DNA of 64,000 bases from Lepturacanthus savala (Eukaryota; Chordata; Actinopteri; Scombriformes; Trichiuridae): assembly GCA_030544235.1 (NCBI GenBank), contig CM060470.1, positions 17,136,356 to 17,200,355 on the forward strand, read 5' to 3'. How positions within the stretch are numbered: position 1 is the first letter of the stretch; each line of letters starts with the position of its first letter. Made by a program: the position numbers and the translations under genes. Positions 10,460 to 22,719 of the stretch are shown one piece after another. The notes below the pieces were generated by a model. That model was not told where the DNA came from. It searched no databases and worked only from the letters and a program-made list of their open reading frames with translations.

Positions 10460-11403
10460 GAGACCTTCGGCGGCCACTCTGCTCAATGCTGCTCTGTATG
10501 ACAGAAGAATGTCAGGCAGAGAGCAAGGGGAGGTTAGAGAGGAAGGAGAGACCAAGACCCCCTGGCTGCTGCACTATCACTCTGTAAAAGATGTTAGTGG
10601 CATACGTGTGTGTTCACTTTCTATATGTGTGTGTGGGTGAGTTGGGGGGTTAATACCATTTCTCAGTGTGCCATTATGTAAACGTCTCTCTGTGCTGCCC
10701 GTGTTCAAGTGTGTTGCACGAATAATGTGTGTGTCCTGTCATTCGCACCTGTGTGCCTGCTGTTCTGTGAGTGGGGCTGCGTGTGAGTGTTTGTGTGTGA
10801 ATCGCATCTGCGTTTGCTGTGCGCCGTTCCAGATATAACAAAGGGAGACATTTTTCCATTGTGAGATAAAAGAATATCCAAAAAAAAATAAAAAAACAAA
10901 ATATCATACAATAATAAACCATCCCTGAGAAATCGATTATTTTCATTACTTATTATAAAGTGTCTTAATTAAATGTATTCGTAGCACCGTTGTTGTTGCT
11001 AATAACGTTGTTATTTCTTTCATTTCTCTCTTTCTTACTTTCATTTCCTTTTTTATTTAAAGGGCCTGACAAAAAGGACTTTACAGATTGCCTCATTTAT
11101 TAGATACCCTTGAATAAAGTTGTCTGCATAGCTTTGTTAAACGTTCTGCTTCTTTACAACAATGAAGTCTCTCAGTCACCCTGTTGAACTGCTTTGCAGC
11201 TGTGGCAGTGATCTCAGGTCTAAATATTTACTTCGATGAGAAGAAAATTAATGAAATGATAGTGAAAAACATTATTCAAGTAATAAATGGAAAACCGTTG
11301 AGTTTCTACTTGGGGCATCAGAACACATTATAATCACAACATGGACATGATGTTTCTTCATAAAGTTGATGTTGCTATTATTATTATAAGTTGTTATTAT
11401 GTT

Positions 11404-11711
11404 AGTTATGATAGTTGATTAAGCTATTGATTATTGGTTCATAAAATGCTGTAAAATGTCAATCAATGTTTCCCAAAGCTGAAGATGCAACTTGCAATAT
11501 CTTTTTTTTCAAAGCAACAGTTCACAACCCAAAGATCAGACGTTTACTATTATAGAAAACTAAAGAAAATAATCAGATTTGAGAAGCTAGCATCAGAGAA
11601 TTCTGAAATTGTCTTCTTAAAAATGACTCAAATCGATTAATAGAATGGCAAAAGAGTGGGTGACTAATGTAATAGTTTGCAACTAATCGATTAATCGACT
11701 AATCACAGTAG
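11404..11711 (-). repeat. Dispersed 'TTCTGGTTTCTTTAGTC' repeat, copy 3
   Basis: Reverse orientation: AAAGCTGAAGATGCAACTTG, ACAACCCAAAGATCAGACG, TCAGATTTGAGAAGCTAGCA, ending with AACTAATCGATTAATCGACT. Confidence 0.8.
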
Positions 11712-13067
11712 GTGTAGTTGCCTATTTACTCTTTATTTTGAGTCATGTTTCTTGCCACCTTAAACAGCATTTGTGTTTCCATCAACCCACTTTGATGCTT
11801 TGCAAAGAATTGCATTAAAAAAAGAAAAAAAGAGAAATATTTTAACTTTATAGTTTTAAGAAGTGTCACCAGAGGGGGCAGCGGAGGAAATTGTGAGCTT
11901 CCATTCATGAAAGCTTCCTGCTAATTCCATAATATGCTATTTTTTGTCATTGTCACCAAACAGCAGAAACATAAAGAATACCAGCTGATATAAAATACAT
12001 TCTTGAAGATCTCTCTATTTATCTCCTGTAGATGATAGGTTCTGTTTCCAGGTTCTGTTTCTTGGCCTCTATTTAGATGGAAACACAACTAGTAATACCA
12101 GTATCTCTCTCCTTGTAAATGATGCTATGAGAGTCGTGAGAATTAACTAGAACAGTGATAGTGGGAATATTTCACTTCTAGCGATCCCCGTTGTACAGAA
12201 ATTAATGTTAAAAATACCCTTCAGCAGCTTTAAGATTATTAAGGGATTGGACTTTCTTATACTGTACAATGAATATCTTCTCCGGGGACTCGTACATGCT
12301 TTGTAGCTTGCAAATTATGCTGTTTTTGGAGTCATGTGCTCTCATTTAGTTGCCAAAACTACAACAACTTGTGAGAAGCGACGCCCTGGTGTTATGAGTC
12401 ATCACTTACAGCCAAGCAATGTGACTGGCTCGAGATGCGATCGCCACCAAATCAATTTGCGTTTCATAAAACAGAACATCCTCATTTAGAAGTGAGAGAT
12501 CGAACATGGGATTAAGCGGAAGCGGCGCAGCGTATTTGACCAGTCGGTAGCAGCAGGAGGCTCAAACACCGCCCCCCTCTCAGCACTAGATTACACGAGA
12601 TGAACACGCTGATTACAAAAACAAGCGACTCCATCACTCGCCGAGCAATCACTAGGTTTTACAACTGATTACATCACTTTACTTTCATTAATAGCTACTA
12701 AAAAAATACTCCCATTGATTACTGGCTATTTAAAATTGTTACATATCATTAGGAATTAAGAATCAATAATGCAACACAGCGTATAAATTGCATACAGAGG
12801 TGTTAAAGTATTGACAGTTTAACCCGTATTATAAGAATTGCATAAGAATATAAAGCACAAAATATAAATGTGGCAGTGATATGAGGGAGAGATGATAAAT
12901 CACTCAATAAACCTCTGAACAATTTGTTCCCCTCACTTCTAAAATGATGGCTACACCCCTGACCCAAAGACCTCCAGTTTGCTATTACAGAAGACACACA
13001 AAAAAAGTGAAAATAATTATCGGAGTCAAATTTAAGTGCACCAAGAAGGATAATAGTGTGAAAGCAG

Positions 13068-13071
<4 letters not shown>

Positions 13072-13106
<35 letters not shown>
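13072..13106. repeat. (TG)17 microsatellite beside tmeff2 donor
   Basis: In tmeff2 sense this is a CA tract that starts six bases after the donor of the exon at 13113-13239. It is complementary to the GU tract at the far end of the same intron. Confidence 0.97.
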
Positions 13107-13108
<2 letters not shown>

Positions 13109-13112
13109 CTAC

Positions 13113-13239
13113 CTGCAGGAGGGCTGGGCCAGTATATTGGGGTACTGACACTCTCCGTGGACACAGTAGTTTTTTAAGTGGTCTGGACAGGGGATATACA
13201 GGCCGTGGGCCAGCCCATTCCTCGGGTCCTCTGTGTCCT
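13113..13239 (-). CDS. tmeff2: tmeff2 exon: linker and first part of EGF-like module
   Basis: A 127-base exon. Two bases (AG) complete a Glu codon begun in the previous exon. Then come DTEDPRNGLAHG and YIPCPDHLKNYCVHGECQ..., with four of the six EGF cysteines, ending AQPSC plus two bases of a Ser codon. The mammalian TMEFF2 counterpart is PCPEHYNGFCMHGKCEH, so the spacing is conserved, but the linker ahead of it is shorter here. Minus-strand acceptor is TTACGTTGTAG, donor GTAGGT. A second in-frame acceptor lies nine bases in (see findings). EGF module plus two follistatin modules is the family's extracellular layout; ligand activity is not implied. Confidence 0.95.
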
Positions 13240-14019
13240 CTACAACGTAAAATCACAAACACAGGGACACCAAGCTCATTAATATGCATAAAGAGCACAA
13301 TAAACACACAGACTGGATACTAAAATGTAAAAAGAAAAAAAAAAATTTGCAGGATGAAGATGGTTTGAAACGGAGACGAGGGGTCTGAGAGCGACAAACA
13401 GAAAGAACAGAACTGAGAAGTGAGTCCCTGCCTGTATGAAACATTGATTCAGATCTGAGCGCCAGCATATTTTTTTATTTTATTTTTTTTCATTTGCCAA
13501 TCCGCCACCATCACACATGCAATCACCTGTGATGTCGGTCCGTGCAAAGTGTCCGTCTCTGCCTTTGTTCCCGGATATGATGTCGCCTGGAAGGGCCACA
13601 TAGACACATTAAAACTGCTGTCGGGGTCAGCAAAGCCTCTCCTGAAGCTCCAAACCCTAAAAAAACTGTCTCTATCAGGAGTTACACAGTCAAGCTGCTG
13701 CCTGCACGTCTCAGCTAGCATTCAACAAAATGGATCCAGTCTAGTTCATTAATTCATGCATATAACTGCAAACAATCCTCTTCAACCATTTTCGCTAAGG
13801 CATTCAAATAAAATAAAATAAGAATTTAAGCTGTGTACTGTATACATACATTATTATTATTATTTAGATTTATTATTAGTGTGTTTGTCTGATTCTTTTT
13901 AATTAATTCATTGTGTGTGTGTGTGTGTGTGTGTGTGTTTGTATTTTGGGGAGTAGTAGTTTGAAGACTATGGGGAGCCTAGGGATGTGTAGAAGAGTAT
14001 AAAAAGTAAAAAAAAGTTA

Positions 14020-14127
<108 letters not shown>

Positions 14128-14486
14128 ACATTTCCCAAAAGCACAGATAAAATGTCTTCCCGGTTTTTTTTATTTCAGTCAGTGAATTTTATTCCTTCAA
14201 ACGGAGTCAGTGGGAATGTTCCACGGGTTATGATGTAAGAACCATGCTGGGATTTTTATTTGTTTTAATTATTTATTTAGTTTTCGTATTTACTCTTAGA
14301 ACTCCAGAGGGACAATAAAAGAAAGAAAAAAAAACCTGCGTGACTCCACTTAAATAAATCAAATAAAATGCTAAATTAATTTTGAAGGCTTCGGTACTTA
14401 GAGGAAAAACACCACAAAGAAATCAACAAACTGCCTCTATGGAAGTTTCTTTTCTTCTTTCTTTCTCCTCTAATGTTTTCTACTTC

Positions 14487-14915
14487 ATTGCTGTAAAGTA
14501 ACTGAGTACATTTACTTTCCATTTGAGTATTTCCATTTCATACTACTTTACATTTTGAGGGAAATATTGTACTTTCTACTCAATTACATTTATTTGCCAC
14601 TTATTTAATATTCTTATTCTTTTTTTTTAAATTGCCTGCTCGTTTTAAAATATATGCTTATGAAGCAGTACTACTAATACTAACCTACCAAATATCTAAA
14701 CTTGGCTTCACTTCACTAACTACTGTGATAACTAAATATGCTTTGATAATATAGGTATAATTAATGAAGCCAATCATGCATTATGAGAACCTTTACTTTT
14801 GATACTTGAACTGTATTTTGCTAACTATAGTTTTCTGAGGTATTATATTAATTCAGGACCTTTCCTTGTAATGGAGTATTTTTATTTAACTGTATTTCGA
14901 CTAAAATCTCAAAAT
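14487..14915. repeat. Dispersed 'GTACTTTCTACTC' repeat
   Basis: Contains GTAACTGAGTACATTTACT, GAGGGAAATATTGTACTTTC and CTTGTAATGGAGTATTTTTA, words that recur at 30140-30215 and 50810-50880. It is a fish interspersed repeat with no coding capacity. Confidence 0.65.
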
Positions 14916-15735
14916 ATGCTGGTAATCAGTGTTGTTTGATTGATTGGTGTTGAGCTACTGTGGGAAGCAGGGCATTCTTTTTGTTACAGAAACAGAAAAA
15001 TTAAACATAGCGTAAGTGTTTCCACATAATATGACAGGAATCATGCTGGGAAATATTATTAACTGACAATCTTAATGTCAAGGCGTCACTTTGAATCCCG
15101 GTTAATATGAGGTTTGTTTTTTCAGAGGTGCAGGTCCCTCGGTTTCGCGGCAGAGTTTCATGCCATTTGTTTCTCTCACCAGTTTACCTGATTGAAATGG
15201 GAGCTTGATCAGATCGATCGGGGCATTCGGAGCCAACGGGGTGTAACATGGGGGAATACAGATTTCTATTTGTGCTGCAGAGCCGGTTAGGCCCCCTGAT
15301 TGCTTTACTCCCAGTCACTTCTCAAAGCTTTCATCTAGGTACTCACATCTCAATCAATTGTCCCCAATCGTCCCGGAAGGCTACAAGCCAATCACAATGC
15401 CTGCAGATGTACTCACACACAACAAAAGCTGCTAACAACTGAGATTTGAGCACTTGCCTCAACCGATAATGCAGATAAGCGTCTGTCATTTCTTTCCACC
15501 TAATTTGCATAATGTTACAGATGGAAATATCAAGAAAAATTATTAAAAATGCACTGCAAATGTACGTGTGTGTGTGTATTGTAAAATAAGTCATACTACA
15601 CAATATGGTCTTAAATTAAGTAGATTAATGCAATTATCTATTAAAACAGTATTTTGATATTATTTTAAAGGTAAATCAAATGGATTTAACATACATTAAT
15701 ATATAGTATATTTTTCATATAAATATGTCATTATA

Positions 15736-16215
15736 GTATATTTTAAATATGTCATATAAATATGTCATTAAACTCAATTTACAAACATTGTACATTTTGG
15801 TAAATTAAGCCTGATTACCTTTATCATAGTTATTTATAGATGTAAATAACCTTATTATTAAAAAGTTATACATTTACATAATTTAATGCAAAATTAAAGC
15901 TATAAAATGTATGTTGTGATGATTTTATTATGTTTAGTATTAGCATTAATATATTTATTAGATTTTGTATATATTAATATATAATATATTTTAAATACGA
16001 GTATGCCATTTATTACAGTACATTTCTGTAATTTTAAGCCTGATTATCCGTATATCAGTTTATTTTTATATGGAGTTTAATTGTTTATTTATAGGTGCAT
16101 AAACCGTTATTTATCATAAATTAAATCCATAAGTTACACATTTACAGAATTTTATGCAAATTGAAGCTATAAATTGTATTTGAATTGTAAAAGTTACTGT
16201 ATTACTTAAAATATA
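15736..16215. repeat. Diverged two-unit tandem repeat, period about 235 bases
   Basis: The first unit (about 15736-15970) and the second (about 15971-16215) share TATATTTTAAATA, TAAGCCTGATTA, ATAAGTTACACATTTACA-like and GCAAATTAAAGCTATAAA-like blocks in the same order. No open frame. Confidence 0.65.
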
Positions 16216-16296
16216 ATGGCTATTTAACGCTATTTTACAGTATTTTATTTGTTTCCCAGCTACTGGAATATTAGAATTTTATATTATATTATATGA

Positions 16297-16332
16297 GGGG
16301 TGACACGGTGGCGCAGGGGTTAGCGCTGTTGC
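16297..16332 (+). mobile_element. tRNA-derived SINE, 5' head fragment only
   Basis: GGGGTGACACGGTGGCGCAG and the following GGGTTAGCGCTGTTGC are identical, bar one base, to the head of the SINE at 32173-32531 (minus strand there). The copy is truncated right after the A-box region. Confidence 0.8.
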
Positions 16333-17753
16333 TAAGGTAGAATTATTAAGTGCCTTTGTGTTCTCCCACATGGATTATGACTAGTACAAATGACTGACTT
16401 TAGGGATTTAGCCATACAGATTAATAAAATAACTTTATCCCTGGAACAGTAACAAACAAATACTGAACCCAAATAAAAGACACTAAAAAGAAAGGATTAG
16501 CATTTGGTAAATAGATCAATAAACATGGCAGGGAAGGCTATGTGGGGATTTGAGGATTATCTCCACACACAATGACAAAATATGATTATAGTAAAAATAT
16601 CTGCAATTATGAAATGTGTTTGGAACCACAGCAGAGTGAAATGTGGACTCATGCTATCTGCATTTAGCTCTGCAAGCCGCCTCAGTTCCCCTCTCATAGC
16701 CTCACTTCACCCCGAACGCCTGCGCAGACAGACAGATTGACAGTTCTTTTTTTTTTTTTAGCACATTTCCGCACAGCATCTTACTCGTTTCAGTAGCTGC
16801 TTCTAATATTCTCTCACTCCAGCTGAAGCCGCAGGCTCTTCCTGCAGGTTCGGTACGATCGTTCTTTTACACCTGCAGGTGATAATATTCTCCTGACTAA
16901 TATCTCAGAAACTGTAACATCACTTAAGCGCCTGCCGTCATCATGTCAAAGTGTATCTCTTTATTTCGGTCACAGTGCAGCGCTGCTCTGATGACACTTG
17001 TTTGGCAGCTGTATTATTTTCTGATATATGATATGTTTTCTCTGCTGGGTTTTTGACACCAGGACTGAAATTCTTCCTTTGGCTCTTTAATCAGTCAAAG
17101 ATTGATATATTATAAATGCAATATAGGTAAAGGTTAATCAATGAGTAGATATAGGTTAAACCATAAATCATCATTTAAATCATGGTCATGGCGAATTAAC
17201 AATAAAACTATTAATTGCAATTAAAGGCTTTGTTGGTTTTCACAAGCCCTAGTTCAGTATCCCTGGTGGTCCTGGCTAACAACTGGAACAACCATTACCA
17301 TTCCATTAGGTTCTCATGCAATGTCAATATTCTGCACTACTCCAGTGATTAGGACAAACCCTAGATACAGCTTGGCAATGTTAAATAATCTACATAAGGA
17401 AAAAAAAGGTAAAGAAACAGTAAAACTCCTGCAGCTGTGGAGCCATTAAAATACTGTAAAATTACAGAAAATAATCACCTCTAAAAATAAATCATTTTCT
17501 GTAGCTAAATTACAGTTTACAGCCTTAATTTTAAGTTTCCTTTAATGACAATTAAGAGCTTTTCCAACTATAATAAAATGTCTGTGTTTCCTATAAAAAT
17601 GAAATGATGATGCTGTAATATCAGACTTTAAAATTACAGAAGTTAAAAATCATAGTAAAATCGCCCACAATCAATATAGACATCATCATAAATCTATATG
17701 TAAGATAATATAATCATATAAACATTTTACTATTTGTAAATCTGTAAGATCAC

Positions 17754-17755
<2 letters not shown>

Positions 17756-17804
<49 letters not shown>

Positions 17805-17838
17805 TTTTTCTGAAATTAAATTTTTTTTTTTTTTTTTA
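17756..17838. repeat. (AT)n tract followed by T-runs
   Basis: AT repeat to 17796, then two long T-runs separated by CTGAAATTAAA. Confidence 0.9.
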
Positions 17839-18311
17839 CATTGGAATCTGCAAGTTGTAAAAAATAAGTATATTATGGCTCCAGTGTTTCTCGTTACAAA
17901 GTTTTAAAATTAAGCTTGATTTTACTTCATAGACATTGGCTAAATGAATTAGCTCAAACAAGAGCTGCCAGATGCTCATTTATTGGATTTCTTTATTTTT
18001 CTCTTCATTTCCTATGCCCTCTGCTGTGTCCTATTCTGTTAAATTCTTGTATTCACCAGATAGATAAAAATAAAATTGGTGTGTTTGCCTTCCCGGTCTG
18101 CTCGTTAGTTTATAAGTTGATACCTCAGCTTAGCTGCAGCAGATAACAACAAGTAAATTTGACAGCTGAGCTCTAGTGGGAGAATTTTGAAAAGCTGATT
18201 GAACTTGAGCCGGACTAAACGGTTTCGATGCAAACCTGCCGACCCCTCAGAAGAGAGTATTCACCCTGCCAGTCTCATAAAGTGTCATATAGTGAATGTG
18301 CTGCGTCTGAC

Positions 18312-18460
18312 CTTGGCAGTGGCCCAGGTACTTGACCTCGATGCGCTCCTGCTTCTGACAGGACGCTTCCTTCACTTGGCAGGGGTTGTCATAGGAACGG
18401 CCGTCCGAAGCGCACACCGGGTTGAAGCTGATGTGGGAGCAGTCGATGTTGCAGACACAC
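18312..18460 (-). CDS. tmeff2: tmeff2 exon: second follistatin/Kazal-type module
   Basis: A 149-base exon opening with one base that completes Trp, then 49 residues including CVCNIDCSHISFNPVCASDG, YDNPCQVKEASCQKQE and IEVKYLGHCQ, ending with one base of a Glu codon. The cysteine pattern (C-x-C-x3-C-x8-C ... C-x6-C ... C) is that of the follistatin-like Kazal module. YDN-C-x-x-KEASCQKQE-x-IEV is TMEFF2-like; TMEFF1 has NNPC and EASCIKQE here. Minus-strand acceptor is TTGGTTTTGCAG, donor AAG/GTCAGA. Unlike the other exons in this gene it has no CA tract after its donor. Confidence 0.96.
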
Positions 18461-19542
18461 CTGCAAAACCAAACATCACGTTACAGTTATCTTCCTGCGA
18501 AAGTTAACTTCCCGGCAGTTCATTTATTATCTCTGTCAAAATGCTAAATAAATGAGATCTGAAATATTTATGAAAATGAAAAAAAAAAAAAACATCTTTT
18601 ATAAACACTGTATTTGACCACAGGAGAAGCGGCAGACATAAATTCATTCAGGGATTAAAAAATGAGACAGAAAAAAAAAAAAAATCAGTCAAGCTTGCAC
18701 TCAGCCAGGATGTTGTACTGTGCATAGTAATCCTGTTTAAATTGGGTTTTGGCACATTCAATTTGTCACAATGGCAAATAAGTGTAACTTTACAGAAAAG
18801 AGACAGGCTGCACAGAGGGCTTGATTGACACATTATGCATCGTGGCATGAAACCATTAGCAATGGAGGTTTTGTTACTGTCGATAATTCAGTGTTCACAT
18901 TTGACTGTTGCAGTGGAAATTGTAGCACAGATGCATTCTCAAGTATATATATATATATATAGTATGAAAAATAATAAGTACAGTGATGGTTGCAATGGAT
19001 ACGCTATAACTATGAGTAACTATGACTATAAAGAATATAGTTAACAATATGGATAATGGTAAATACAACTTTATTAATTAATTATCCAATTAATAACCAA
19101 CTTTAAGGAAAAGACCCATGTCCTCGTTATAATTAGCATTACTTAAAAAAAATGAAATTGAAAAAAATGAAAAAAATATTTAAGGGGGGGAGGTGTAAGA
19201 ACATTAGACTTCTTTTCATTGCACACAGCTTGTGAGAGGTGAGGAGATAATTGCTGAATTTGACAAAAAAGTATTAGATCAGAACTGTGAACTCTATTCC
19301 GAAGTGATGTAAAGGAAATGTTAAAAGTCTACTGTGGAAATTAATGCATTTAATAGAATATATGAGTTCAGTGCTCAAGTGCCAAAAACTGAGACAGTTT
19401 TGGTCTCTATGGATAATTTCCCTATTCATGTAGCTCACCCGTCTCCATGTAATTAAGGTTTAAAATTCTGCATAATCAAGGAGTTGGAGCTGTGGGTGAC
19501 AGGTGTCTCACCACTAAGGAGCTGCAGTGTGTTGTCTGCAAC

Positions 19543-19895
19543 ACTGCAAAAAGATACAACAACAAAAAAAACCATCTTTAACAAGTTTAAATATTTTGTT
19601 ATCAATCAGTCCAACACAGTAAAATTATCATGAATATCATACTCTATTTTTCTTGATTTCTGTCAATTTCAGAATTCAGATCACATTTTTCTTGAATTTC
19701 AATTTCATGTTTTTGAGACTTTTTCTTTTATGGTTTCACTTCTTTGCTCATATTGTTGAATATATAAAAATAAACAATATTAAATTGACTAAAATCAAAA
19801 AAAAATTTAACATAAATAAATTCAATTATCTGACAATGTAATAAGATAATTCAAGATAATTCTACTCAATATCAGACTTATTTTACAAAAAAGAT
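19543..19895. mobile_element. CACTGCAAAAA-type MITE, nested
   Basis: Begins CACTGCAAAAAG and contains AATCAGTCCAACACAGTAAAATTATC-like and ATTATCTGACAATG-like words shared with 27688-27900 and 39357-39610. It appears inserted into another repeat whose halves lie on each side (see findings). Confidence 0.5.
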
Positions 19896-20029
19896 ATTAA
19901 TACCCGATGAGATTGATGAGCTCCCACCCAGCTCCACACTCTCATCCAAATATGTTCATGGGAGAGACTCTTCTGGTGAAGAGATAAATCTTAAAACAAT
20001 GGAGGCTACACCTCAACTAAACATTTCTG

Positions 20030-20345
20030 AAGAATCTTCTTGATGAAGATGAGAATGATATCTGTGAATCCCCGACTTCTGTCAGGTTCCTGCTGCTAAT
20101 TGAGTGCAAAAAGTGCGCCGTGTTCCGTTGTTCATAGGAGCTGTACCGGATGATTATTTTAGAATTAAAGCATTTACTCCTTACAAAAGATGATTCTGTT
20201 AAGTGCAGTTTGTTCAATTAAAAGTTTTGGAGAAGCTTTTCTCTCGCAAATAACCAATTACATCCATAACACTTTCTCTGTGAATCAGGCACTTACTTGA
20301 TGCTTTTAGCCCGAGCCAATTAACCGAGCAATTTGCTGTTGGGAA
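20030..20345. other. Possible conserved non-coding element
   Basis: Unique, balanced-composition stretch with several ATTA/TAATT cores, for example TGCTAATTGAGTGC, CAATTACATCC and CCAATTAACCGAGC. It contrasts with the low-complexity DNA around it. Inference only. Confidence 0.25.
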
Positions 20346-22384
20346 GTTTGAGTGCGAGACATTCTGTATATGTGTGTGTGTGTGTGTGTGTCAGTGCGAG
20401 TGCTGCACGATCCGCACAAAAACGGGTCAGAGAGACGGAACGAGCACCTGTGTGTGTGTCTGCACATAAATATGTATGCGTGTGTCTGTGTGTGTGTGGC
20501 GTGACCCTTGAGTGTGTGGCAGGCCTGATCAGCAGAAATTATACTCAGATTGCCTTCCCCAGACAGTTGCTGCTGAGTAGCGCTGAACGCTAGATTCTGT
20601 AATTATAAATCTGTCATCGTTCTCCTGGTCTTTTCATTTTCCCATGGTGCCGTCCTCCCAGTGCAAGCGCAGGCATTCAGCTGTCTTATAGCGGAATTTG
20701 CATAAACGTCCACCAACGCATACACCCGTCCCCCCCCACCATCACACACACACACACACACACATGCACACAGGGAGGCAGACTCTTTCAAAATCAACTG
20801 TGATGATTCGTGCTGCTGACATTGATGTTGATTGAAACACAGCATCAGCCACTGTTGTACTGATGGATCAGCAAAATAAGTATGATGTGAAGAAAGGCTT
20901 TGTTATGCAAAAGGTAGCAGAAAGTCCCAAATGACCCTGAATGTGTGCAAAAGTTTATAGAATAAAACCGCAACACCCTGATTGAACTCAATTTGTGATT
21001 TAATTTCTGAATTACAGAAACAAACCAACAAAAAAACCCAACATATTTATCTCTCTCTCACCCGTAGACAATCTGTCGCCATGCAGATTGCTGTTTATCT
21101 GCTGAGCTTTTAAGATATCCGCCTCGAGACTTTGCTGTCGACAGTTTTCATTGGAAAAATGCAGAAAACGTCCCTGAGTACACTGCGGACGGCAGGCTGT
21201 GTCTGTATCACCCGGAGTGATGGTAATACAGGAGTTTTGTTTTTTTTTGGTTTTGTTTTTGTCACTTTTGAGTCTCCACCCTTCTTCCACTCTGGAGTTT
21301 AAAAAAATTACAAGATATGAGAGTCACGGACACACAATGGCAGATCTGACAGAAATTATTTGATTTTGCCTAATAACTGATCATTTCAGCTGCTTCTCCT
21401 GTGTGTCTCTCTTACATTTTCCTACAGTGACAGAAATGTACAGTGATACTTAATATGCAACACTGCATGAAATCTTCTCATTAAATCTGCACTCTGAAAA
21501 ATATTTAAAAAAATAATAAGTAAATAAACTAGCATTATGCATCTTGCTACTCATAAGAAGGCGACCTGTGCACTTAGAGAGACTAATGCTGCTTCACACC
21601 AGCCCCAAGCTCCACCCAATTATTGAAGCTTGAGTATTTTTTGTTTAATTAAAAAGCAATTGTAGAAGTGTTTAAATAACCAAAACTGAAATGAAAGACA
21701 CTGACCTGGGAACAGAGGTAAAAGATGTTGATTAAAAACACACATCCTCCTCAGCTTAGCTGCGATAGTGACTGTATTTGAAATACTAATTAAGAAAAAT
21801 GTTCATTTCATGTAGGTACTGAGAGACTTACTTAGGGATGGATAACATTTAATTATTACCAATGCTGTTTATCAGCACGTTTTAATAGTGGTAATTTGTC
21901 TGCAAACAACATGAGTTAATCAAGTTTCTCACCAAAAGCAAAATTTCCAATGATTAACATTACATTTAAACACATCATGACAACCATCAATCACAATCAC
22001 ATCATTTTATTCAGCAGACCCTGAACACAGCATAATGTAATTTTATGGTTAGCAAACCAGCTTTAATCCTTTCCATTTGAACACACATTTCAACAATATT
22101 TGTTAATAACATGAACTTACTGCAAAATTTGGGTTCACTTCCGTTGGTAATGCTGCTTAGCTGGCATTGCTAACATTAGCTGTTTCACTATAGCGGTCAA
22201 ACAAGCTGCTTTGGATAGATTTTCCAGTGTTTCATGTGACATTTGTTTTAACACATATATAGTTAATGCATTTAGCTTTAGAACTCTTTGCTAGGTTCTA
22301 CAAATGCTCTGTACAATAAAGTACTGACCATTTTGAAACTGGTACCAAAAAATATTTTCCATACCCATCCAACCATCTACTACT

Positions 22385-22719
22385 GCTGCATCTAATGACT
22401 ACTTTGATAATTTAGTATTTCTATTGATTATAGAAATGAGGAATCGATTAGTTGTTTTGTTCATAAATTGGTGTAAAATATCGATCCCTTATGCCAAAGC
22501 TGAAGATGCAACCTAAAATATCTTTTTGCCCAGATCAACAATTCACAACCCAAAGGTCACCAGTTCACTATTATTAAGGACTAAATAAACTACAAAATAA
22601 CATTTGAGAACCAGAAAATTTGGTAATTTTCTTCTTAAAAATTACTCCAATCAATTATCAAATTAACTGGCAATTAATGTAACAGTGACTAACAAACTAG
22701 TCGATTATTCGTTGCAGCT
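22385..22719 (-). repeat. Dispersed 'TTCTGGTTTCTTTAGTC' repeat, copy 4
   Basis: Full-length reverse copy from GCTGCATCTAATGAC to ATTCGTTGCAGCT; the two ends are an imperfect inverted repeat. Confidence 0.8.

Larger units (their letters stand above)
5091..13112 (-). other. tmeff2: tmeff2 intron ahead of the transmembrane exon
   Basis: Phase-2 intron of 8022 bases with donor GTAGGT and acceptor CCCAG. Sense CA tract 13106-13072 follows the donor after six bases, and sense GT tract 5180-5098 runs to eight bases before the exon. Inside are a degenerate minisatellite (6945-7225), dispersed repeats (7909-8345, 8675-8815, 11404-11711), a Tc1-derived MITE (9273-9788), large AT, GT and CA arrays (9789-10299), a CTCF-like motif (10441-10459), and possible conserved non-coding blocks near 8930-9075 and 12425-12640. 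No other gene seen. Confidence 0.85.

Noticed and set aside
11866..11884. Third CTCF-like motif (TCACCAGAGGGGGCAGCGG)
   Set aside because: It needs a one-base gap against the consensus, and the CCASY half does not align; too weak to call.
13449..13752. Open frames on both strands next to the EGF exon
   Set aside because: They do not continue the tmeff2 frame, have no splice sites matching the required phase, and look like intron sequence.
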